A DNA stretch of 64,000 nt from Actinoplanes sandaracinus. GTDB lineage: Bacteria > Actinomycetota > Actinomycetes > Mycobacteriales > Micromonosporaceae. This document shows positions 25,093 through 32,674 of the stretch, in pieces. Positions within the stretch are counted from its first letter, which is position 1. Every line of letters starts with the position of its first letter. The translations under genes and the position numbers were made by a program. The notes beneath the pieces were generated by a model. That model saw only the letters and a list, made by a program, of their open reading frames with translations, made no database searches and had not been told where the DNA came from. The stretch is taken from assembly GCF_030009775.1 (NCBI RefSeq), contig NZ_JASCTH010000010.1, forward strand, positions 220,126-284,125, given 5' to 3'.

Positions 25093-25458
25093 ATGGATGC
25101 TGATGTGGAGCGCGCAGCGAGCCCCGAAGACCTCAGCCGCCTCATCGTCGCTCGGCTCAATGCCGGCGATGTCGACGGGCTTATCGCCCTCTACGAATCG
25201 GATGCGGTTCTGGCCCTGCCCAACGGTGAGGTCGCGAGCGGATCGGAGGAGATTCGCGGAGCCTTCCAGCGCTTGCTGGAGGGGCGGCCTTCTTTCGAAC
25301 CGGGCACCCCACGTCCCACCCTGCGGGCCGGCGAGCTGGCCCTCACGTCGGCTCGACTAGCTGACGGAACCGTGACCGTCGAGGTCGCGCGCCAGCAAGA
25401 GGACGGAACGTGGTTGTGGGCAATCGACCAACCCGCTTTCACTCAGCCGAATACATGA
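25093..25458 (+). CDS. SnoaL-like/NTF2-like protein
   Basis: 121-residue cytoplasmic protein with the NTF2 pattern SPEDLSRLIVARLNAGDVDGLIALYESDAVLALPNGEVASGSEEIRGAFQRLLEG, followed by alternating strands (ALTSARLADGTVTVEVARQQEDGTWLWAIDQPAF). This form is common as a stand-alone steroid-isomerase-like or ketosteroid-like protein; the ligand is unknown. An earlier in-frame start exists at 25063, but the domain and the ATG at 25093 fit best. Neighbours are unrelated small genes. Confidence 0.78.
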   Translation: MDADVERAASPEDLSRLIVARLNAGDVDGLIALYESDAVLALPNGEVASGSEEIRGAFQRLLEGRPSFEPGTPRPTLRAGELALTSARLADGTVTVEVARQQEDGTWLWAIDQPAFTQPNT

Positions 25459-25551
25459 GCCACGTCACATCGGTCCCACCGATGACATTTCTGCCTCGGG
25501 ACGGTCTGACGACATGTCCCGAACGAACTTCTGAAGCGGAAGGCAGCAACC

Positions 25552-25839
25552 ATGAGCTTCCAGGCGTACCTCGACAACATCGAGGCCAAGACCGGGCTGA
25601 CCCCTCGCCAGTTCATGACGCTGGCCCATGAGCGCGGCCTCGACGAGCCATCGACCAAGGCGGGCCAGATCATCGCATGGCTGAAGGCGGACTACGGTCT
25701 CGGACGGGGACACGCCATGGCCCTGGTACACGTGATCAAGAACGGCGCCAAGATCAGCGACAAGCACGTCGGTAGGTCCGGCTCCCACCGCGACGACTCG
25801 GACAGGCTGTGGCTCGACGGCGTCGAGAACCGCCCCTGA
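25552..25839 (+). CDS. DUF4287-containing protein
   Basis: 95 residues matching the compact DUF4287 pattern: SFQAYLDNIEAKTGLTPRQFMTLAHERGL, then KAGQIIAWLKADYGLGRGHAMALVHVIKNG. This helical domain is widespread in actinomycetes, alone or fused to DUF5655-type domains, with no proven role. The GGAAGG ribosome binding site about 10 bases upstream supports ATG 25552. It is single and short. Confidence 0.85.
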   Translation: MSFQAYLDNIEAKTGLTPRQFMTLAHERGLDEPSTKAGQIIAWLKADYGLGRGHAMALVHVIKNGAKISDKHVGRSGSHRDDSDRLWLDGVENRP

Positions 25840-25866
25840 GCCATCCCGGATGCGCCCACGACGCCG

Positions 25867-26226
25867 TCAATCGGCGGTCTGCCGGGCCAGCCACGTCGCG
25901 TAGGCCGCGGCCTCGGTCAGCGCGAACTTGATCTGCTGGCACGTCGGGCAGTCATGCTCGCCGCAGTCGCTGTGGGCCTTCGCGATCCCCAGCACTCCGG
26001 TGAGCAGCGTACTCACCATCCCGCTGCTGACGGCTTGGGCGGCGATTTCGCGGCCGTGCGGTGTTTCGGCCTTCGAGAGTTGCTCTGCGTACCGTGCGGA
26101 GATCTCCGTGAAGCAGGCCGCTACCTGCTCGGTCAGCTGGTAATGGGCGGCGATGAGGTCGAACTGGTTCTGCCGCCGCACGTCATCCTCGTGAAGTACA
26201 GCGATCAAATCATCTATCTCGCTCAC
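25867..26226 (-). CDS. Hypothetical protein, helical
   Basis: 119 residues, not recognised. It is largely alpha-helical (DDLIAVLHEDDVRRQNQFDLIAAHYQLTEQVAACFTEISARYAEQLSKAE) with a Cys cluster, HSDCGEHDCPTCQQIK, at about residues 85-100. Three Cys and two His in 16 residues could bind a metal. It converges on the DUF4287 gene. No signal or membrane segment is seen. Confidence 0.6.
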   Translation of the reverse strand: MSEIDDLIAVLHEDDVRRQNQFDLIAAHYQLTEQVAACFTEISARYAEQLSKAETPHGREIAAQAVSSGMVSTLLTGVLGIAKAHSDCGEHDCPTCQQIKFALTEAAAYATWLARQTAD

Positions 26227-26553
26227 GGGCGGAACCTCTCGGTTAGACGGCGAGGGTGGGCGTGTTCGCGCCTATCCGATCGTTTCACCTGGTCACCTCG
26301 GCAGCAGCGGAAACCGGCCCGATTGTTCGCTCACCCGGCCGAGGATGGTGGGGGCGTCGCCGCCGAGGCCGGTCAGGATGTGGGTGCCGTGCCGGACGAT
26401 GCGCCGGGCTGGCGACAGGAAGGCCCGGGCCGCACTCGTCGACCTGCTGAAACAGCAAGAGTCTGCCACGTTTTCATCCCCCGCCCCGGGAACCGGTGCT
26501 ACGACGGGAACGATCACACCGACAGCGCCGGTGCCGGGCCTGGCCGCCGCGAG
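26227..26553. other. Gap without a credible gene
   Basis: 327 bases between two minus-strand genes. Short open frames exist on both strands, but none has a recognisable motif, a ribosome binding site or normal composition. It probably contains the promoter of the gene ending at 25867. Confidence 0.4.
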
Positions 26554-27132
26554 TTACGTCAACGACGGTTCCTGGTCCGGCCGCCGAGCTCGGCGACGGA
26601 CGTAGGCGACGGTCACCATCGTCACCAGCACGGGCCACAACGCGGCAGGCAGGTAACAGGCCGTCGCCAGCATCGTCCAGCCCGACGGCGGCCGCCCCGC
26701 CGCCCCGATGAGCACGTCCCAGTTCGCGGCGCTCATCACCACGATGACGGCGAGCGGCACCACACCGGCCGCCGCCAGCCCGGCCACCAGCCACGTGGGA
26801 TAGCGACGGCCGCCGATCACCGGCACCCGGGCGGGGACTCGTTCGCCCCACGGATAGACCAGACCCAGCGTCAACGACGCGAACGCGATCGACAGAACAC
26901 TGAGCGACAGCACGTAGACGGTGCCAGGACCTGGGATCTGTTGCAGTTCGCGCCACTGGTCGGACATGCCGAGCCCCGCACCGAGACCCACCGCGGACCG
27001 CCACACCGACGACGGGATCACGCACCACACCGTCGCCCACGCCGCGACCACCGCCCATCGCGGTGTCCCCGCCACGGGCCCCGATTCACCATCGATCAAT
27101 CGCACGCACAGCCTCCCCGAAGGCATCACCAT
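26554..27132 (-). CDS. Integral membrane protein of unknown function
   Basis: About 192 residues with four hydrophobic helices: WAVVAAWATVWCVIPSSVW, VYVLSLSVLSIAFASLTLGLV, LVAGLAAAGVVPLAVIVVMSAANW and WTMLATACYLPAALWPVLVTMVTVAYV. The C-terminus is an Arg-rich cytoplasmic tail. The frame stays open to 27204, so the start is uncertain; I chose the Met of MVMPSGRL. It resembles generic actinomycete four-helix proteins found alone in the genome. No function is assignable. Confidence 0.65.
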   Translation of the reverse strand: MVMPSGRLCVRLIDGESGPVAGTPRWAVVAAWATVWCVIPSSVWRSAVGLGAGLGMSDQWRELQQIPGPGTVYVLSLSVLSIAFASLTLGLVYPWGERVPARVPVIGGRRYPTWLVAGLAAAGVVPLAVIVVMSAANWDVLIGAAGRPPSGWTMLATACYLPAALWPVLVTMVTVAYVRRRARRPDQEPSLT

Positions 27133-27284
27133 ATCCACATGCGAGGATTCGGCGGGTCCCTTGCCAGGCGCCCGCATCTCGTTACGCGGGACGCGTTGCA
27201 GCACGCCTTGACGAGCCCTCCGATCTCCCCGCGTGCCGATCTGCCGTCCGAGGCGTCCGCCGGGCTCCCCTTAAGATCCGCTGC

Positions 27285-27863
27285 ATGCCGACCACCACCA
27301 CCCGGTTCGTCTGGCCGATCGGGGACGACGCCGTCCTGATACCGCGGACGCCGGCGATCACCACCGCCTACCACGCCCTGCTGGCCGCCAACCATGCCCG
27401 CCTGGCGGTCTGGTCACCGGCCTCCGAGAAGCCAACGCCGGAGACCACCCGCGCCGCGCTGGAACGCTCCGGGAGCGCCTGGCTTGACGGCACCCGCCTT
27501 CCGCTGGCGATCGGTGTGCGCACCGACAGCGGCCACCGCCTGGTCGGCGCGATGAATCTGACCATCGACAAGGCCGAGGGAAGCGCCGAGGTGGGTTTCT
27601 GGATCGACGCCGCCGCCGAGGGCCGGGGACTGGTCACCCGGGCGCTGCACGCCGTCCTCGGCCACGGCTTCGGCGACCTCGGTCTGCACCGTGTCGAGAT
27701 GCGGACGCTGACCACCAACGACCGCAGCCGCCGCTTGGCGGAACGCCTCGGCTTCACTCTCGAGGGAGTCCTGCGCCGGGCGATCCGGTTCCCGGATGGT
27801 TACCGGGATGTGGCGGTGTATGCCGTCCTCGCCGACGAGTTCGCCGGGCCGGCGCAACCATAG
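27285..27863 (+). CDS. GNAT family N-acetyltransferase (RimJ/RimL-like)
   Basis: 192 residues. The acetyl-CoA fold is visible: VGAMNLTIDKAEGSAEVGFWIDAAAEGRGLVTRALHAVLGHGFGDLGLHRVEMRTLTTNDRSRRLAERLGFTLEGVLRRAIRFPDGYRDVAVYAVL, with the pyrophosphate loop (EGRGLVTRAL) and the NDRSRRLAERLGF motif of the RimJ/RimL group that acetylates protein N-termini or amino compounds. The substrate is unknown. The frame opens far upstream, but ATG 27285 starts the conserved domain. Confidence 0.88.
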   Translation: MPTTTTRFVWPIGDDAVLIPRTPAITTAYHALLAANHARLAVWSPASEKPTPETTRAALERSGSAWLDGTRLPLAIGVRTDSGHRLVGAMNLTIDKAEGSAEVGFWIDAAAEGRGLVTRALHAVLGHGFGDLGLHRVEMRTLTTNDRSRRLAERLGFTLEGVLRRAIRFPDGYRDVAVYAVLADEFAGPAQP

Positions 27864-27938
27864 ACCGCCTCATCGGCGCCGCGAAACATCCGGCGCCGCC
27901 GCACGACATCCCCGGCCGGCCGCGGATGAACGGCAAGC

Positions 27939-28613
27939 TCAGGGACGAGGCGCCGCGGGCTTGGCCTTCTGCGGGTAGATGGTCTCGTGCCGGGCCAGCA
28001 TCGCGACGAACTCGGCGATCTTCCGCTCGCGGGTCTCGGCCCGTTTGACGGCGTTGAGGCGGTGGATCAGGGCGAAGCGGTTGGTCTTGGTGAGGACGTC
28101 GAACATGGCCTGTGCGGCCGGATCGGCGGCGATCGCGGTCATGAGGTCGGCCGGCACCTCGGCCTCCGACGGCGGGGCGTACGCGGCCGCCCATCGCCCG
28201 TCCGCCTTCGCGGCCTCGACCGCGGCACGGCCCGCGGGCATCATCCGCCCCTCGGCCTCCAGCCGGGCGACGTGCATGACGTTGCGCTGTGACCAGATGC
28301 TGCGGGGCCGGCGCGGAGTCAACCGGATCCACGAGGTCTCGTCGTCACGCTTGCGGGCCTGCCCGTCGATCCAGCCGAAGCAGAGGGCTTCGTCGACCGC
28401 CTGCTGCCAGGTCAGCGTGGTGACGGTGCCGCCCTTCCTGGTCAGCGCCAGCCACACCCCCGGCGACGTCCCATGGTGAGCCGACAGCCACGTCCGCAGC
28501 TTCCCGGCGTCCGCGACGATCAGTTCTTCGAGCTCGGCACTTCCCATAGGGGGGAGGTTACCGAGCCGTCGCGCCGTTACCGGGTCGGGAGCGCTCTGCC
28601 ATGTCGATGTCAT
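27939..28613 (-). CDS. YdeI/OmpD-associated family protein
   Basis: 224 residues. Family-typical stretches: WLSAHHGTSPGVWLALTRKGG, LTWQQAVDEALCFGWIDGQARKRDDETSWIRLTPRRPRSIWSQRNVMHVARLEAEGRMMPAGRAAVEAAKADGRW, and a C-terminal KRAETRERKIAEFVAML. The conserved WIDGQ and WSQRN motifs are diagnostic for this family. It is linked to stress or antimicrobial-peptide resistance in some bacteria, without a known reaction. A shorter start at the Met near 28547 (MGSAELEELIV) is possible. Confidence 0.85.
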   Translation of the reverse strand: MTSTWQSAPDPVTARRLGNLPPMGSAELEELIVADAGKLRTWLSAHHGTSPGVWLALTRKGGTVTTLTWQQAVDEALCFGWIDGQARKRDDETSWIRLTPRRPRSIWSQRNVMHVARLEAEGRMMPAGRAAVEAAKADGRWAAAYAPPSEAEVPADLMTAIAADPAAQAMFDVLTKTNRFALIHRLNAVKRAETRERKIAEFVAMLARHETIYPQKAKPAAPRP

Positions 28614-28862
28614 GGTGTCAGTCTGCCCGCCATTGCGGTCGGAACCTGACCGTATCTCTGGGCCGACCGGCGTGAGCCGACGGTCGTGAGGACAGGCGGA
28701 TCTGACGTACTACACCGCTGGACTTCCTTGTCTACGCGGAGGCGGTGTGACTACGCGCGGAGAGGAAGCCACTACGCTTCCATACTGCTACGGCGGGCAC
28801 GGGGGTGAATTTCGCCCGAATAGCCACGCCGAGGACCAGCAGAGTGCCAGGGAGGGCATGAA

Positions 28863-30143
28863 GTGAGTCAGGACAGAGTTCCGGACCAGGACACGGACGG
28901 GCCGGCGTCACGCCCGAAACGAGCGGCCGGTGTGCTGTCGCGGCCGGTGTCCGAGGGTGATTCGGTCACCACCCTAGAGTTGTTCTTCGATCTCGTCTTC
29001 GTGTTCGCGCTGACCCAGGTGACGGCCAAGATGGCCGACGACCTCACGGTCGGTGGCCTGGTCCGCGGGCTGCTCATCATCGCGTTGCTGTGGTGGAGCT
29101 GGACCGCCTACGCGTGGCTGGGCAACCTCGTGCGCGCCGACGAGGGGATCACCCGGATCGGCATGTTCGCCGCGATGGCGGTCATGTTCGTGCTGGCGCT
29201 GAGCATTCCGGAGGCCTTCGACGACGCGCCGGGCGGTTTGAGCGGGCCGGTCGTCATCGCGGTGTGCTACTTCCTCTTCCGGGCGTTGCACCTGCTGTTG
29301 TTCTATGTGTCGTCGGCCGGCGACGCGGGTCTGCGGGCCCAGCTGCTGCGCTTCACCCCGGCGATGCTGGCCGGCACCGCGCTGCTGCTGGTCGCCGCGG
29401 CCACCGACGGCCCGGCGCAGACGTGGCTGTGGGTCGCCGCCCTGGCCGCCGACTATCTGGGCACCTATCTCGGTGGCGCGCGCGGGTGGCGGGTCGCCTC
29501 GCCGGGCCACTTCGCCGAGCGGCACGGGCTGATCGTCATCGTCGCTCTCGGCGAGTCCATCGTGGCGATCGGGGTCGGGGTGGCGGAGCTGCCCATCTCC
29601 TGGCCGATCGTGGTGGCGTCGGCGCTGGGCCTGGCCCTGGCCGGCTCGCTGTGGTGGGCGTACTTCGACGTGTCGGCGCTGGTCGCCGAGCACGCGCTGA
29701 CCGCCGCGACCGACGAGCGGCGAGCCAACATGGCCCGGGACGCCTACAGCTTCGTACATCTGCCGCTGATGGCCGGCATCGTCATGCTCGCCCTCGGGCT
29801 GAAGAAGGTGCTGCAGTACGTCGGCGATGTGCATCACCACGATCTCGGCGACCCGCTCAAGGGCGTCGGGTTGGCCGCTCTGGTCGGCGGTGTGGTGCTG
29901 TACCTGATCGCGCACGTCGGCTTCCAGTTGCGCACCACCGGCCGGCTCAACCCGGCACGGCTGGTGGTGGCCCTGTTGCTGGTGCCGTTGGCTCTGCTCG
30001 GAAAGTCTCTGCCGGCGCTGGCCACGCTGGCGGTGCTGACCGCGATCGTCGTCGCGCTGATCGCCTACGAGTCGGTCCGTTACGCCGCGGACCGTCACCG
30101 CGCGCGCAACCACCACCGGCACGGCGTGGTGGCGTCCGAGTAA
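28863..30143 (+). CDS. ltrA: Low temperature requirement protein A (LtrA) family membrane protein
   Basis: 426-residue polytopic membrane protein with 10 or more hydrophobic helices. Family marks are the N-terminal VTTLELFFDLVFVFALTQVT, the HGLIVIVALGESIVAIGVGVAEL motif in the middle, and DAYSFVHLPLMAGIVMLALGLKKVL. LtrA proteins were first tied to growth at low temperature in Listeria; the actual transport or enzymatic role is not established. GTG 28863 follows GGGAGGG at good spacing. A strong hairpin terminator follows at 30156, so it is probably monocistronic. Confidence 0.9.
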   Translation: MSQDRVPDQDTDGPASRPKRAAGVLSRPVSEGDSVTTLELFFDLVFVFALTQVTAKMADDLTVGGLVRGLLIIALLWWSWTAYAWLGNLVRADEGITRIGMFAAMAVMFVLALSIPEAFDDAPGGLSGPVVIAVCYFLFRALHLLLFYVSSAGDAGLRAQLLRFTPAMLAGTALLLVAAATDGPAQTWLWVAALAADYLGTYLGGARGWRVASPGHFAERHGLIVIVALGESIVAIGVGVAELPISWPIVVASALGLALAGSLWWAYFDVSALVAEHALTAATDERRANMARDAYSFVHLPLMAGIVMLALGLKKVLQYVGDVHHHDLGDPLKGVGLAALVGGVVLYLIAHVGFQLRTTGRLNPARLVVALLLVPLALLGKSLPALATLAVLTAIVVALIAYESVRYAADRHRARNHHRHGVVASE

Positions 30144-30155
30144 GACCCACGTCAC

Positions 30156-30189
30156 AGGACCGCCGGACGCCGCCGCGTCCGGCGGTCCT
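30156..30189 (+). terminator. Intrinsic terminator of the LtrA gene
   Basis: Perfect 14-bp arms (AGGACCGCCGGACG and its complement) around a 6-base loop CCGCCG, followed by TTG. It starts 13 bases after the LtrA stop. Confidence 0.8.
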
Positions 30190-30316
30190 TTGCGTCGCGG
30201 CCTTCTGCCGGATCGTCGCGGGGCGATGCGTGCCGCGAGTGTCCATAGACTTTCGAGCGACTTGACGAAGAGGACGCTGTAAGTGTTCTCCCTGCGGCCC
30301 GGCCTGGTTCGGAGCG

Positions 30317-30362
30317 TTGACGCCGTTTGTGCCCGAGCCGATGATTCATCAGGTATTCGAAT
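30317..30362 (+). promoter_or_regulatory. Candidate promoter of the AGE-STAS-GlgX operon
   Basis: TTGACG (30317-30322), 17-base spacer, GATGAT (30340-30345), about 95 bases before the first gene. A palindrome-centred 10-mer GTATTCGAAT at 30353-30362 overlaps the expected transcription start and recurs exactly at 38636-38645 upstream of the DJ-1 operon. Confidence 0.4.
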
Positions 30363-30439
30363 CCGATGTCTCGGCGCCGCCGAGGGCCGGCTCGCCGAAT
30401 TTCGGCGGCCGATGATCCGTTCACGTCGGTGACGAAACA

Positions 30440-32278
30440 ATGTCCGAGGGCAACGACCAGACGGCAGGGGCCACCATGCATTTCCCTTTCATGGACACTA
30501 TCGCCGGTTACGTCACCTCGTACGACGAGGACCGTGGCGTATTCGAGATGAGCACGAGGGCCGGCGACACCTATACGGTCCACATCACCAAGGACTGTTC
30601 GGCGGAGCTGCTGCGCAACCTCGACGAGCCCTACGTGGACGCGTGCTCGCATCTGCCGCAGATGCTCACCGCGGGTACCCACCTCTTCGTGTACGGCGTG
30701 TTCTACCCCGAGGGCGACGGTTACACGTTCGAGGCGAAGCGGATGGTCTTCCTCGGCCGCCAGCCCGGCGACTACAACTTCGAGAAGCACGGCTGGTGGA
30801 TCAACCAGCTCGACTCGCTGGCCGGCTTCTACCGCAAGGCCCAGTTCGGCGCCGGGCCGGTCGACTACCGGCAGTACCGGACCAACATCCGGCTCGGTGG
30901 CGAGCGCACCGACAGCCACGTGCAGGAGACCGACACGATCTCCCGCATGGTCTACGGCATGGCGTCGGCCTACATGCTGACCGGCCGTGACGAATACCTG
31001 GAGATCGCCGAGAAGGGCACCCAGTATCTGCGGGACCACATGCGTTTCGTCGATTCCGACAACGACATCGTGTACTGGTACCACGGCATCAAGGTCGAGG
31101 GCGACTACGAGACGAAGCTGTTCACCTCGGAATTCGACGACGATTACGACGCCATTCCGATGTACGAGCAGATCTACGCGCTGGCCGGCCCGACGCAGAC
31201 GTTCCGAATCACCGGCGACCGCCGTATCTCCAGCGACATCGATCACACGATGCGCCTGTTCGAGAATCACTTCCGCGACGTCGAGGGCGGGGGCTACTTC
31301 TCGCACATCGACCCGGTTCTGCTCAGCCCGGACCACGAGTCGCTCAAGTTCAACCGGGCCCGGAAGAACTGGAACTCCGTCGGTGACCACGCGCCCGCCT
31401 ACCTGATCAACGCCTACCTCGCCACCGGCGAGGAGAAGTACCGCGAGATGTTGGAGCGCACGTTCGACACCATCGTGAAGTACTTCCCGGACTACGAGAA
31501 CAGCCCGTTCGTCAACGAGCGGTTCTTCACCGACTGGTCGCACGACCTGGAGCACACCTGGCAGGGCAACCGGGCGGTGGTCGGACACAACCTGAAGATC
31601 GCCTGGAACCTGATGCGGATGAACTCCGTGACGCCGAAGGACGACTACAAGGCGCTGGCCGAGAAGATCGGGGCCATCATGCCGCCGGTCGGCAGCGACC
31701 AGCAGCGCGGTGGCTGGTACGACGTGGTCGAGCGGTTCAAGCAGCCGGGCCAGGAGTGGCACCGGTTCGCGTGGCACGACCGCAAGGCGTGGTGGCAGCA
31801 GGAGCAGGCGATCCTCGCGTACCTCATCCTGGCCGGCACGGTCGGCGGCGACGCCAACCTGGAGGAGGCGCGGCAGGCCGCGGCCTTCTACAACACCTTC
31901 TTCCTCGACCACGACGAGGGCGCCGTCTACTTCAACGTGCTCGCCAGCGGCATGCCGTACCTGCTGGGCACCGAGCGGCTCAAGGGCAGCCACTCGATGA
32001 GCATGTACCACTCGGCCGAGCTGTGCTTCCTGGCCACCGTCTACACCTCGCTGCTGATCACCAAGCAGCCGCTGGACCTCTACTTCAAGCCGCGCCCGGA
32101 CGCCTCCCGGCTGCTGCGGGTCGCGCCGGACATGCTGCCGCCCGGCAGCTTCCGGCTGGAGAAGGTCGAGATCGACGGCAAGCCGTACGAGGTGTTCGAC
32201 GCCCAGAACGCCACCGTGGAGCTGCCCGCCTCGACCGAGAGCCTCAGCGTCAAGGTGCAGCTCGTCCCCGTCAGCTGA
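30440..32278 (+). CDS. AGE-family (alpha/alpha)6-barrel protein, sugar epimerase-like
   Basis: 612 residues. After an N-terminal beta-rich domain of about 110 residues (GYVTSYDEDRGVFEMSTRAGDTYTVHITKDC) comes an N-acylglucosamine-2-epimerase-like (alpha/alpha)6 barrel, seen in DTISRMVYGMASAYMLTGRDEYLEIAEKGTQYLRDHMRF, WNSVGDHAPAYLINAYLATGEEKYREML and HTWQGNRAVVGHNLKIAWNLMRM, with His residues typical of AGE active sites (GHNLK, HDRKAWWQQEQAILAYL). A C-terminal beta tail ends the protein. It may isomerise a sugar or be a glycosidase-like relative. ATG 30440 lacks a ribosome binding site; the in-frame ATG at 30476 follows CAGGGG and may be the real start. First gene of an operon with STAS and GlgX. 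Confidence 0.75.
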   Translation: MSEGNDQTAGATMHFPFMDTIAGYVTSYDEDRGVFEMSTRAGDTYTVHITKDCSAELLRNLDEPYVDACSHLPQMLTAGTHLFVYGVFYPEGDGYTFEAKRMVFLGRQPGDYNFEKHGWWINQLDSLAGFYRKAQFGAGPVDYRQYRTNIRLGGERTDSHVQETDTISRMVYGMASAYMLTGRDEYLEIAEKGTQYLRDHMRFVDSDNDIVYWYHGIKVEGDYETKLFTSEFDDDYDAIPMYEQIYALAGPTQTFRITGDRRISSDIDHTMRLFENHFRDVEGGGYFSHIDPVLLSPDHESLKFNRARKNWNSVGDHAPAYLINAYLATGEEKYREMLERTFDTIVKYFPDYENSPFVNERFFTDWSHDLEHTWQGNRAVVGHNLKIAWNLMRMNSVTPKDDYKALAEKIGAIMPPVGSDQQRGGWYDVVERFKQPGQEWHRFAWHDRKAWWQQEQAILAYLILAGTVGGDANLEEARQAAAFYNTFFLDHDEGAVYFNVLASGMPYLLGTERLKGSHSMSMYHSAELCFLATVYTSLLITKQPLDLYFKPRPDASRLLRVAPDMLPPGSFRLEKVEIDGKPYEVFDAQNATVELPASTESLSVKVQLVPVS

Positions 32279-32311
32279 AAGCCCGATGCCTCAAAGGAGG
32301 TGGCATGACAG

Positions 32312-32674
32312 ATGGACATCAAGCAGAGCAGAAGTGACGACATCCTCGTCCTGAAGCTGATCGGTGATCTCGACGGGCGGACCGCTCCGGCGGCGCAGGC
32401 GCAGATCCTGGAGGTGTTGCCGTCGGACGAACGCGTCCTGCTCGACCTGAGCGAGCTGGGCGTGGTGACCAGTGCGGGGCTGCGGACGATGCTGCTGGTC
32501 TACCGGCAGGCGCAGGCGCGCAACAGCACGGTCGGCCTGGTGGGACTGTCGCAGGAACTGCACGGCATCCTCTCGGCGACCGGATTCCTCACCTTCTTCG
32601 TCGTCAGCGACACCGTCGACGACGGGCTCTCCGAGCTCGCCGACGTCCCAGCCCAGCGAAGTGGTGTGCGATGA
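32312..32674 (+). CDS. STAS-domain anti-sigma factor antagonist
   Basis: 120-residue SpoIIAA/RsbV-like protein. The phosphorylatable Ser sits in the family motif VVTSAGLRTMLLVYRQAQ, after DERVLLDLSELG. When dephosphorylated, such proteins bind the anti-sigma kinase and free its partner. An odd feature: AAAGGAGG at 32294-32300 is best spaced for an out-of-frame ATG at 32305 (10-codon frame ending in TGA at 32337), while the STAS ATG is at 32312, so initiation may be competitive. The stop overlaps the GlgX start (ATGA). Confidence 0.9.
   Translation: MDIKQSRSDDILVLKLIGDLDGRTAPAAQAQILEVLPSDERVLLDLSELGVVTSAGLRTMLLVYRQAQARNSTVGLVGLSQELHGILSATGFLTFFVVSDTVDDGLSELADVPAQRSGVR

Noticed and set aside
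26293..26517. Short minus-strand frame in the 26.3 kb gap
   Set aside because: No motif, no ribosome binding site, atypical composition.
28680..28800. Loose repeats of CTACGC-like words upstream of the LtrA gene, considered as an operator array or CRISPR-like repeat
   Set aside because: Units are irregular in spacing and sequence, with no spacer/repeat structure.
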